Part shown: piece after piece, positions 43,548-51,660 of the stretch | How the letters are laid out: each line of letters starts with the position of its first letter | How positions within the stretch are numbered: the first letter of the stretch is position 1 | Assembly (NCBI RefSeq): GCF_000732725.1 | Contig: NZ_JPNB01000002.1 | Location: forward strand, 1,364,001-1,428,000 | From: Kineothrix alysoides | GTDB taxonomy: Bacteria; Bacillota; Clostridia; Lachnospirales; Lachnospiraceae | Reading direction: 5' to 3' | DNA length: 64,000 nt | The notes under the pieces: model-generated | Database searches by the model: none | Seen by the model: only the letters and a program-made list of their open reading frames with translations | Told to the model about the DNA's origin: nothing | Translations under genes and position numbers: made by a program

Positions 43548-43647
43548 AAGTTTTGAAATATATTATAAAGAATTTCAAAACTTATTGACAAGGTGAAGTT
43601 ATTGCCATATAATAAGTTTTGTAATATTGATTTGAATATTTCAAAAC
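43548..43647 (+). promoter_or_regulatory. Two TetR operators flanking a consensus promoter
   Basis: Operator 1: GTTTTGAAAT (43550-43559), 12-nt gap, ATTTCAAAAC (43572-43581). Operator 2: GTTTTGTAAT (43616-43625), 12-nt gap, ATTTCAAAAC (43638-43647). Between them is a perfect promoter, TTGACA (43585-43590), 17-nt spacer, TATAAT (43608-43613), driving the PanE-like gene. The equal arm length and spacing strongly suggest two binding sites of one regulator. Confidence 0.75.
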
Positions 43648-43672
43648 CGTGTAACGAAAGGACGTAAGTAAA

Positions 43673-44647
43673 ATGAAAATATTGGTATATGGTGCTGGAG
43701 TTTTGGGAAGTTATCTCGCTCATACATTAATGCAGGCGGGAAATGAGGTTTTTATGCTAGCACGTGGTGAACGCTATGAGCAATTGGCTCAAGACGGGCT
43801 GGTGATTCAACACTACTTTCAGAGGAAAAAAACTATTGATAAAATAAACGTTGTCCGCTCCTTAGAGGCATCTGACTATTATGACATCATATTTGTTGTC
43901 ATGCAGTATCATCAGTTTCAATCTGTTCTTCCCGTGTTAGCGGCTAATGTCAGTGAAAACATTGCCCTTGTTGGAAACAATGCGGACGCAGAATCAATGC
44001 GCGACTTTCTAATCAAAAACAGTGCAATAAAGAAGAAGGTTGCTTTTGGTTTCCAAATAAGCGCCGGTATGCGAACAGATACAGGAACTGTTATTTCTAT
44101 CCATGGGGGCGGTAATGTTCTGGCCGGTGAGTTAGGAGGCACTATGGAGACCTTCCCTGTCATTAAAAAAGCATTTGGTGAAAAATATAAGGTTACTTAT
44201 CAAAAGAATATAGATGCTTGGTTAAAATCCCATTATATAATGATTTTACCCATGAACTCAATCTACTATTTATTTAACAATGATTTTAAAAAAGTGTCAA
44301 AAGACAAACATGCTCTGAAGCGTATGATAGAGGCCACGGACGAAGGCTTCTCTATCCTGGAGGGATTGGGTTATACAATCACTCCGGCTACTCAAGCCAA
44401 GCTGTTCCGGCAATACAAGGGTGTCTATTATTTGGCAATGAAAATTTATCACAAATTGCCAATGAGCAGGGTTGTGCAGGGAACATTTGACGAAATGAAC
44501 GGTCTATATGAAGCGTTTGATAAAATGAAAACACAGACCCAATATGCAAGACCAGTTTGGGATACACTGCAAAAAGAAGCGATGGATAAGTATCATTCGC
44601 AAAGCCAACTACCACGTGATTCGAAAAAGAGTGCTGGGTTATTATGA
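43673..44647 (+). CDS. Ketopantoate reductase-like (PanE/ApbA family) oxidoreductase
   Basis: A 324-residue protein. The N-terminal Rossmann fold has VYGAGVLGSYLAHTLMQAG, and the central part (FVVMQYHQFQSVLPVLAANV; NNADAESM) fits the PanE/ApbA family. The C-terminal helical domain is divergent from true PanE. The substrate is probably a 2-oxo acid but not certain. It is under TetR control and overlaps the next membrane-protein gene by 4 nt. Confidence 0.83.
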   Translation: MKILVYGAGVLGSYLAHTLMQAGNEVFMLARGERYEQLAQDGLVIQHYFQRKKTIDKINVVRSLEASDYYDIIFVVMQYHQFQSVLPVLAANVSENIALVGNNADAESMRDFLIKNSAIKKKVAFGFQISAGMRTDTGTVISIHGGGNVLAGELGGTMETFPVIKKAFGEKYKVTYQKNIDAWLKSHYIMILPMNSIYYLFNNDFKKVSKDKHALKRMIEATDEGFSILEGLGYTITPATQAKLFRQYKGVYYLAMKIYHKLPMSRVVQGTFDEMNGLYEAFDKMKTQTQYARPVWDTLQKEAMDKYHSQSQLPRDSKKSAGLL

Positions 44648-44964
44648 AAAGATTCTACACTATTTTGACTATAGTATGTGCGTCCTTTGCGATATACGAC
44701 GCTGTGATTTGGTCTGTTAATGCTTCAAATCCAGTATGGATTACAGTATTAATGTTTTTAGGCAGCATACTTTTGCTTTTTACTAATATAAGAAAAATCA
44801 AAAACAGAACACTGTTGACAATCCTTGCGTTATTATTGATATGCGTTTCATCTTTTTTAAATAGTTTCTACACAGGAAATATCGTTATACTCCAGCATGT
44901 AGTAAGGGTCGTGATTTCTATATTTGTAGTTTATCTCAGCACCAAAAAAACTGCAGTTGGATAA
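44644..44964 (+). CDS. Small membrane protein, unknown
   Basis: A 106-residue protein with about four hydrophobic segments (for example ILTIVCASFAIYDAVIWSV and LLTILALLLICVSSFL). The start codon overlaps the PanE-like stop (ATGA), so they share a transcript and TetR control. The family is not recognised. Confidence 0.7.
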   Translation: MKRFYTILTIVCASFAIYDAVIWSVNASNPVWITVLMFLGSILLLFTNIRKIKNRTLLTILALLLICVSSFLNSFYTGNIVILQHVVRVVISIFVVYLSTKKTAVG

Positions 44965-45157
44965 TTGAATTCACCTATGAGTGAAGCCGGGAATTTAAAC
45001 TGCAAATGAATAATTCTGTAAAGAATTCAGTGAATTGGAAAGATTACACCTGACTGTAGATAAGCAGGAGGTAGAGATAGAACGGTTAAAAAAGGATTTT
45101 ATTACTTGCAATTTTACTTGGGTGTGCATCAAAAAGCAGGTGCCTGAATGCCGTTAA

Positions 45158-45364
45158 CTATGGGGCAGGGCTACAAAGTGTAGAAAATGCACAAAGTTTT
45201 GTCCGTTGAAGAATATCACCTTTACGGAAAAGTGGGTTGGGGGCAGTGATTGTGTAGGTTGCCTTGGTTGCGTGAATCGATGCCCTGCGAAAGCCATACA
45301 ATTCGGCAAAAAGGCCATCGGAAAAGAGCTTTATGTACATCCGTCCTGTAACGTTTTGTATTGA
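45158..45364 (+). pseudogene. Ferredoxin-domain fragment (2x 4Fe-4S)
   Basis: An open stretch with no start reads TKCRKCTKFCPLKNITF and CVGCLGCVNRCPAKAIQFG, two CxxCxxCxxxCP-type clusters. It ends with LYVHPSCNVLY and a stop. This matches the C-terminal ferredoxin part of EFR1-type flavodoxin/ferredoxin proteins. The upstream part is missing or scrambled, with stops before 45158. Around 45050-45150 another short protein-like stretch (LHLTVDKQEVEIERLKKD) is of unknown origin. Confidence 0.6.
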
Positions 45365-45523
45365 AAAGTATGCGAAGGGAGACGTCTTTTATGTCCACAA
45401 AACAACCCTGATAAAATGAACATAGATAGAGATAGGGCACTGACAACCATAACAGTTAGCAGTGGCTCTACCGTATCGTGATTCTCGGTAGAACATAGGA
45501 ACAGATTATAAAGTACCAAAAGG

Positions 45524-45550
45524 CGGAGTCACTGAGGCTCTGTTTTTTTA
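45524..45550 (+). terminator. Terminator
   Basis: CGGAGTC, loop, GGCTCTG (7 bp with two wobble pairs) then seven T. It ends the degraded ferredoxin region. The interval 45365-45523 has no gene. Confidence 0.55.
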
Positions 45551-45705
45551 GATTGAAGGCAATTATAGATGTAGCGACATATTATTTTACTTTGTGGTAA
45601 AATATAGAAAGAATATGGTAAGAGCTAATGAAGATATTTTTTAATTATTTGCTTATATGTATTTAATATCATTTTTAAAAGGTAACTCACAAAGGAGGGG
45701 GAGTT

Positions 45706-45902
45706 ATGGCATATCCTTATGTAAAAGCGTTTGAAAACCGTCCGGAGTCGAAGCCGATGTCTGCCGCAGCAATTCAAACAAAGCTGATGCCGATTATGAA
45801 GCAGTGAAGGTGGGCGACTCCATTATCTGTCAGGGTAACTATCTGGAGTGCCATTCGGAGTTCGGTGTGGTGCTGAAATACAGCAAAGTGATGAACAATT
45901 GA
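45706..45902 (+). pseudogene. Frameshifted gene fragment, family unknown
   Basis: A very strong ribosome site (AAAGGAGGGGGAGTT) precedes ATG at 45706. The frame reads MAYPYVKAFENRPESKP and stops after 33 codons. Protein-like sequence continues one frame over (DADYEAVKVGDSIICQGNYL, then SEFGVVLKYSKVMNN) to a stop at 45900-45902. One frameshift near 45775 explains this. I do not recognise the family. Confidence 0.45.
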
Positions 45903-46222
45903 TTGCCGGACACTGGGGTGAGATGGTTCCGTTTTTTCTTTCCCGGCTTGACCAGTCTATCCCGCCCCAAATTACAAAACTCCAGAAAACGGTTACAGAG
46001 TATTTCAGGCAGAATGTTTATGTAACACCAAGCGGAATATTTGATTATCTACAACTAAAGTTTTGTGTGGAGGTATTAGGCGCAGACCGGATTATTCATT
46101 CTGTTGACTGCCCGTTTATCGGCAACGAAGAAGCTAGGCCTTTTATTGAAAACGCCCCGATCAGCAGTGAGGATAGAGAAAAAATAGCACATATCAATGC
46201 TGAAAAATTATTTCGAATATAG
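45884..46222 (+). pseudogene. C-terminal fragment of an amidohydrolase-2 family enzyme
   Basis: The frame from about 45884 reads EQLIAGHWGEMVPFFLSRLD, then YVTPSGIFDYLQLKFCVEVL, GADRIIHSVDCPFIGNEEAR and the tail AHINAEKLFRI. This is the last third of metal-dependent amidohydrolases of the aminocarboxymuconate-semialdehyde decarboxylase type. The N-terminal metal-binding part is absent, and the fragment joins the unrelated piece before it. An open frame starts at 45848 but its first residues are not homologous. Confidence 0.65.
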
Positions 46223-46233
46223 GAGGTAATTCA

Positions 46234-47238
46234 ATGACTACGGCGATTACAAATGTACGCATTTTTGATGGTGAAAAAATGAATGACAATAGCTGGGTTG
46301 TCATAGAAAATGGATTGATTTCCGACAAAATATCAGCGGATACTGTCATTGATGGAAAGGGTGCTTTTTTGATTTCGGGACTTATTGATGCACATGCACA
46401 TGTAAATTCCAAGACAAATGTAAATGCTTTGGTAGAACATGGTGTTACGACTGCATGTACTTTAGATCAATCCGTAAAAGCATTGCGGCTTGCTGATTCT
46501 GTAAAGGCATGGTCATGCTGTACGATGGCAGTTGGAGAGGTGCCGTACCCAGAAGATTTTGCTGCAAAGGAAAAGAAAAACGGGGCGGACTATATTAAGG
46601 TGATTTTGGAAGAAACACCAAGGATGGCTCTGAAGGCTATGAGTAAAAAGACACTGGAACGGATTGTAAAGTCTGCACACGATATGGGATTATTGGTAGC
46701 CGCCCATGCGGTTACAGTACCAACTTTGCAGATGGCATCAGATGCAGGCGTTGATATTCACATCCATGTACCATTAAAAGAAAAAATACCCCAAGGATTG
46801 ATAGGACAGATTGCCGAAAAAGGGGCTTATGTTGTTCCAACACTTGGTATGATGCGGGGGTTTTCAAGGTCTCTTATTTATGGCTATAGACGGCAGGATT
46901 ACAGCAATGCTAAGGACAATGTAAAAAGACTTTATGAACATGGTGTTCCGATTGCGGCGGGGACAGATGCGAATAATGTTCCCTTTTTGCCTAAGATAAA
47001 GTTTGGCTCCGGTTTGCACACAGAGATGGAACTTCTCTGTGAGGCGGGGCTGACGCAGCTTGATGTACTTAAGAGTGCCACAGTGCAGGCTGCAAGGGCA
47101 TATCGTATTCCAAACACCGGAAAGATTTTACCGGGGCAAAGAGCAGATATTGTTCTTATCAGTGGCAGTCCGGATAAAAATATAAAGGATATTTCGAATA
47201 TCTGCAAAGTGTGGATTGATGGAAAAGAGGTCTTGTAA
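46234..47238 (+). CDS. Amidohydrolase family protein
   Basis: A 334-residue metal-dependent hydrolase, shorter than typical members (about 400). The N-terminal metal motif is GLIDAHAHV (HxH). A Lys-containing strand (NGADYIKVILEE), a His pair (GLLVAAHAVT; DIHIHVP) and an Asp (AAGTDANN) supply the remaining metal ligands. The tail GKILPGQRADIVLISGSP is typical of imidazolonepropionase/prolidase-like members. It lies 11 nt after the amidohydrolase fragment, with AGGAGGTAATTCA before ATG. The substrate is unknown. Confidence 0.85.
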   Translation: MTTAITNVRIFDGEKMNDNSWVVIENGLISDKISADTVIDGKGAFLISGLIDAHAHVNSKTNVNALVEHGVTTACTLDQSVKALRLADSVKAWSCCTMAVGEVPYPEDFAAKEKKNGADYIKVILEETPRMALKAMSKKTLERIVKSAHDMGLLVAAHAVTVPTLQMASDAGVDIHIHVPLKEKIPQGLIGQIAEKGAYVVPTLGMMRGFSRSLIYGYRRQDYSNAKDNVKRLYEHGVPIAAGTDANNVPFLPKIKFGSGLHTEMELLCEAGLTQLDVLKSATVQAARAYRIPNTGKILPGQRADIVLISGSPDKNIKDISNICKVWIDGKEVL

Positions 47239-47920
47239 ATATATGGAAAACTCTTATTTGATTCGATAATTAAGTATTTCTGCAAACAAATATTACCAGA
47301 ACCTGTGCCAATAAACTTTTCTTTTAAAGTAACTTGCAAAACGGCATACTCCATGGTATTTTTATTCTTTCCTTAGGTTGTATATTTAGTTACAATTTTA
47401 TATACAGCTTACAACAATTGTTTGTAATGCATAATGTTTTTTACAATATTATAGTTATCTTAAGCAGATGCCTTGTAGAAAACAGAGAACACTTTATATA
47501 ATAATATATTATTTTTTTGGGGTTAGGCAGTTTATTAAGTAAATGAAAAAGGTTGATTTGAAATTATAGATATTGAAAAGTGTTGCCTGATCTGACAACG
47601 ATTTCTTAAATGCGGCATTTCGTCAAGCCCCACCAGGTTCAAGTGGCCTCTTTATTGACTTCTCAAGGCATGTTGGGTGTATAATAATGATGACGTATTG
47701 TGCTTCTAAAGAGGAAAAGTAGGGTTTGACCAGTTGCATTTAAGTGACGGATGAAATATTACTGCAACTTTTTTTGAGCAACATCGAAGATATAATCGAT
47801 ATAATAATATACAATTTATTATGGAGGTCAGTATACCGGATTCTCTATACAAAATTGTAAAAGAGTCCAAGATAATCAATGGTTTTCATGATGCTTTGTA
47901 CTTTGGACGAAGGGGAAGGA
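47239..47920. other. Long AT-rich intergenic region with an orphan promoter
   Basis: About 680 nt without a gene. It holds TTGACT (47655-47660) and TATAAT (47680-47685) with a 19-nt spacer, the unusual spacing of MerR-controlled promoters. No MerR gene is near. Further TATAAT-like boxes near 47790-47810 may serve the CPBP gene. Confidence 0.35.
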
Positions 47921-48781
47921 ATGAATACAAATATGAAAACGGAAAAGAACCGCAAGCCTGAAGTGATAATTATGGCAACCTTTATTTTTTGCTTTGTAAT
48001 ACGCTTTTTTGAGGCTTTACAGCTCCGGTTTGATGAGACCATTCTGAATGAAAATTTTGTACATAAACTGAGCGGAATACTAGCCTTGGCCATTGTATTG
48101 CGGTTAATTCATTTGACCTGGAAAGAGATAGGCTTTGATTTTAAAAGACTTTACATACCTATCTTATTGGGGTTAGGGTTGGGTACAGTTCGTTTTATAA
48201 TCGGATATGGAGTGGAGTACGCCATACTTTCGGCTCAGGGCGCAAATCCTTCCTTCTCCTTTTTCCTTAGCAGCTTTTCGGTTACTGGTGTTAATACAAC
48301 ATTGCCGGCATATTGCATTATACTGTTTTGTATTTTTAACTTAATCAATGCGGTTATGGAGGAAGGTATTTTCCGCGGTTTATTTATCAAGCTTGCCCAA
48401 AGGAAGTATAGTTTCGCCATTAGTAACACAGCGGCAGCTTTACTTTTTGGAATATGGCATATCGTGATGCCAATAAGGAGCTGGCTTGACGGAACGATGA
48501 CTTTCCAAACCATGATTCTATATAGTGTCGGTTATATTTTTCTTTCCGGCAGCATCGCCCTGATGTGGGGAATGCTGTTTGAAATGTCAGGCGTTATTTG
48601 GATTGGCCTGGCCGATCACTTCTTCAACAATGCTGTTATCAATCTGCTTCATATTTCAACCGATTCGGGAATAGATGAGATGATGATTGCAAGAACATTG
48701 ATTGCGCAACTTTTTGCTTTTGCATTAATCGCAGTTCTTTATATAAATCAGCATAATAAAGCCGTTACGCAGGTCACCTAA
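47921..48781 (+). CDS. CPBP-family intramembrane protease
   Basis: A 286-residue membrane protein with about eight helices. The family motifs are NAVMEEGIFRGLF (EExxxR), LLFGIWHIVMP (FxxxH) and GLADHFFNNAVINLL (HxxxN). All catalytic residues are present. The start at 47921 has GAAGGGGAAGGA directly before; the frame is open back to 47879. The biological target is unknown. A second, edge-truncated member is at 1-460. Confidence 0.87.
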   Translation: MNTNMKTEKNRKPEVIIMATFIFCFVIRFFEALQLRFDETILNENFVHKLSGILALAIVLRLIHLTWKEIGFDFKRLYIPILLGLGLGTVRFIIGYGVEYAILSAQGANPSFSFFLSSFSVTGVNTTLPAYCIILFCIFNLINAVMEEGIFRGLFIKLAQRKYSFAISNTAAALLFGIWHIVMPIRSWLDGTMTFQTMILYSVGYIFLSGSIALMWGMLFEMSGVIWIGLADHFFNNAVINLLHISTDSGIDEMMIARTLIAQLFAFALIAVLYINQHNKAVTQVT

Positions 48782-48845
48782 GGATTAGAGAATATTGAAA
48801 AATCATCGTTAAAAGTATTTTTTGTCCCTCATGCCCAGCCGGAGC

Positions 48846-48980
48846 ATGAGTTGGAAGATAACAGAACAAGACTGCCGACAGTCGTTTGCATTTACATTTA
48901 TTATTTTCGTTATCGCAATTATTATTGCCGGTCGTATCCGCAATACTGAATTTGCGAAAGAACAGAAGGAGGAAATATAG
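48846..48980 (+). CDS. Small membrane protein (44 aa)
   Basis: ATG at 48846, with a weak CCGGAGC site before it, gives 44 residues with one membrane helix (SFAFTFIIFVIAIIIAG) and a charged tail ending KEQKEEI. Its stop TAG abuts the GTG start of the acyltransferase, whose strong ribosome site lies within its last codons. This suggests translational coupling. It could be the tail of a decayed gene. Confidence 0.45.
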   Translation: MSWKITEQDCRQSFAFTFIIFVIAIIIAGRIRNTEFAKEQKEEI

Positions 48981-50144
48981 GTGCCGCTTGGAATATTTAT
49001 AGTTGTGCTTTTGGCAGTATTATTTGCCGGAGTAAAAGGAAAAAGAAAAGGGGAATTTCATGAGGACGCATTTTCGCTGTCCGTTATGAAAGGACTGCAA
49101 GGCTTTTGCGCTGTTGGTATTATCCTGCATCATTTATCACAGACGATTACCCAATATGGCAGATTTGACAAGGGAATATTGAATATAATGTGCGATGTGG
49201 GCGTCTTTTTTGTCGGAATGTTTTTCTTCTGTTCGGGCTATGGAGTGTATACGAGCCTGAAAAGAAAACCGGATTATTTAAAGGGATTTCTTCGGAAAAG
49301 GATGTCCACAATTATAGTGCCTTTCTATGTGGGAAATACAATTTTTATACTGACGGCTATGTCATTTGGCGAGACATTTACAGGCACAGAATTAATCAGT
49401 GCTTTAACGGGATGGGTTTTATTAAATACGCAGCTTTGGTTTGTTGTGGAAATTTTCATTTTATACATCGTATTCTATGTTTTGTTTAAAACTCTGAAAA
49501 ATGAAAAGGCAGCTTACATTTCTATGGGAGTATTTATTATTGCTTTTATGACGCTGAGTTTCTTTCTCGGACATGATGTTCAGACCAAAAGCGGCGGCGC
49601 ATGGTTAAGAGGCGAGTGGTGGTATAACAGTACTTTTGTATTTTTTATCGGAATGACATTTGCCAGGTATTATGATGTACTGATTACAAATATTAAAAAA
49701 GCTTATTGGATATGTCTTCCTGCAGGCCTGATAGGAAGCGGAGTTTTATATGCATTGACATTGAATATGCTAAGAACGAAAGGTTATTGGGCAGAATGGG
49801 ACGGACATCCCGGATATTTGGAAAAAATACAGACATTATCCTGCCAGCTTCCGATGATTATTGTTATGGTCCTTACATTATTCTTAATTACGATGAAACT
49901 TCAATTTAAAAACAAGATACTTTCTTTCTTGGGAGAAATTACACTTGAACTTTATATTATCCAAAACGTATTTATTATATATCTAAGAGACCAGATTAGG
50001 ATTAAGGATGATTTTATTTATATAATAGCGGTATATGTATTATCTATTTTATTGGCAATACTGCTTCATGCATTTGACCGGAGGATCATTTCTCTGATTT
50101 TGAGTAAGAATCGAAAAGGAGATATAGAAAATAACTGGACTTAG
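48981..50144 (+). CDS. Acyltransferase-3 family membrane protein
   Basis: A 387-residue protein with about ten membrane helices. The N-terminal motif VGIILHHLSQ supplies the conserved catalytic-type His region of the acyltransferase-3 family. FFFCSGYGVYTSLKRKP and YVGNTIFILTA are also typical. Members transfer acyl groups to cell-surface glycans or lipids. The start is GTG at 48981 after AGAAGGAGGAAATATAG. Confidence 0.85.
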   Translation: MPLGIFIVVLLAVLFAGVKGKRKGEFHEDAFSLSVMKGLQGFCAVGIILHHLSQTITQYGRFDKGILNIMCDVGVFFVGMFFFCSGYGVYTSLKRKPDYLKGFLRKRMSTIIVPFYVGNTIFILTAMSFGETFTGTELISALTGWVLLNTQLWFVVEIFILYIVFYVLFKTLKNEKAAYISMGVFIIAFMTLSFFLGHDVQTKSGGAWLRGEWWYNSTFVFFIGMTFARYYDVLITNIKKAYWICLPAGLIGSGVLYALTLNMLRTKGYWAEWDGHPGYLEKIQTLSCQLPMIIVMVLTLFLITMKLQFKNKILSFLGEITLELYIIQNVFIIYLRDQIRIKDDFIYIIAVYVLSILLAILLHAFDRRIISLILSKNRKGDIENNWT

Positions 50145-50164
50145 TTTGATTGGAGAAACAGGAT

Positions 50165-50494
50165 ATGGATAAAGCGATTCAGGATTATATGGAAAAATAT
50201 AGTGAGGAAGTGCAAGCTCTTTTTACCGAAGTACGGGAACTTATAATAAAGAGTGTCCCTGACGAGGTAGAAGAAAAATTGTGGGCGAAGTTGCCGAGCT
50301 TTTATGTTGGAAATAAATTCGTAAGGATTATTCCTTTTAAAGATCATATTAACATTGAAGCTGCCGCGGTTATTGAATACAAAGCACAGTTAGAGCGATA
50401 TAAAATTACGCCTAAAGGAATGCTGCAGATTTATCTGAATCAGCCCATCCCCTTAGAAGTTTTACAGTCAATTTTTATAGAATCGTTAATATAG
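50165..50494 (+). CDS. DUF1801 (YdhG/YjbR-like) domain protein
   Basis: A 109-residue protein. It reads YMEKYSEEVQALFTEVRELI, then LWAKLPSFYVGNKFVRIIPF, KDHINIEA and YKITPKGMLQIYLNQPIP. This pattern fits the DUF1801/YdhG fold, small cytosolic proteins of unclear role. ATG at 50165 is preferred (GGAG 10 nt before) over a TTG at 50150. The interval 50495-50668 holds short imperfect repeats (GTTAACAATGTTAACAT region) and a possible fragment, no clear gene. Confidence 0.75.
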   Translation: MDKAIQDYMEKYSEEVQALFTEVRELIIKSVPDEVEEKLWAKLPSFYVGNKFVRIIPFKDHINIEAAAVIEYKAQLERYKITPKGMLQIYLNQPIPLEVLQSIFIESLI

Positions 50495-50668
50495 TTAGTA
50501 TTATCAACCCAGTTAACAATGTTAACATAGTCGATGTTGTCAATCAGCATCAATGAATATGAGAAGCAGAGGAAGATATAAAAGCGTTGGGGCACACCTT
50601 TTTGTTATTGCATGCAAAGAATATTGATTGGCATACCGAAGACACCGATGGGAATATTATGACGAAAG

Positions 50669-51406
50669 TTAATCGTTCCAACTGCTCCGAAAGGATTTCT
50701 CCCGGAATTCCTTCGGGGTGAGTCCGGTTTCGCGTTTGAATACATGGATGAAATAACTATGGGAGCTGAACGCCAGATAATTGCCGATATCTACTGAGGA
50801 ATATTCAGAGAATCTCAACATATTTTTGGCGACTTCAATGCGTTTGCTGCGGATATAGGCATTGATGGTAACCCCCATCTCTTTTTTGAAAAGAGTTGAG
50901 AGATAGGTAGGATTCAGGCTAACACCGGCAGCCAGGGATTCTATGGATATGGGATTATGAAGCGACGCATGAATCTGGTCCAGACACATGCTGATCGGAC
51001 GCGAATGAACATTCTTTTTCTTCAGCCGGCTCATTCGTTTTGTAAAATCGAAAATCATTTTTTTATGTAAAGCGGATAACTCGGCCTTGCTGGCGCAGAG
51101 GTCCGCTTTTTGTATATATAAATCGCTCAGGTTATAAGCTGTTTCCGTAGGCATGTCGCCTTCTATGCAGAAACGGGTAATAAAAGCAATGGTAATAATT
51201 AGATGATAGCGCATATTCCGCAGAGGATTTGCGGATAGCGCTCCAAGCTCCCTGTCGTCTAATGGCGACATACATTCGCGGACCTGCTTTATATTCCCGG
51301 CTTTCACCGCTTCAAAGAAAGTTATTTCCGTCCCGTAAAGCTTGTGATGAAGTTCATTTTCACGCTGTAAAAATTCAGTATGAAGTAACTTGCGCTCAGT
51401 GTTCAT
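50669..51406 (-). CDS. AraC-family transcriptional regulator
   Basis: A 245-residue regulator. The C-terminal double helix-turn-helix is clear (SIESLAAGVSLNPTYLSTLF; VDIGNYLAFSSHSYFIHVFK; TGLTPKEFREK). The N-terminal part is a helical domain rather than a cupin (LSANPLRNMRYHLIITIAF), the type common in Lachnospiraceae. It is divergent from the giant GH16 gene and may regulate it. Confidence 0.87.
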   Translation of the reverse strand: MNTERKLLHTEFLQRENELHHKLYGTEITFFEAVKAGNIKQVRECMSPLDDRELGALSANPLRNMRYHLIITIAFITRFCIEGDMPTETAYNLSDLYIQKADLCASKAELSALHKKMIFDFTKRMSRLKKKNVHSRPISMCLDQIHASLHNPISIESLAAGVSLNPTYLSTLFKKEMGVTINAYIRSKRIEVAKNMLRFSEYSSVDIGNYLAFSSHSYFIHVFKRETGLTPKEFREKSFRSSWND

Positions 51407-51660
51407 AAGAACCTCCTTCTGCCCCCAAATTTATCTGCCCTTATTCTATCATAAACGTTCGTAATTGACTAATTTTTGTACAGCTCTCAAGAGGTCTGTT
51501 TTTTCTATTTCTTTAAAATTTCAATTCACCTAAAAAAAATGATACAATCCAAAGAAAAGTGATATAAGTGTAAGGGATATTTACTATAATAAGACATTAG
51601 AAAGCTGGTAATAAAAACCGTTTACGCAAGGTAAAATAAAAAAAGATGGAGGAAGTCGAA

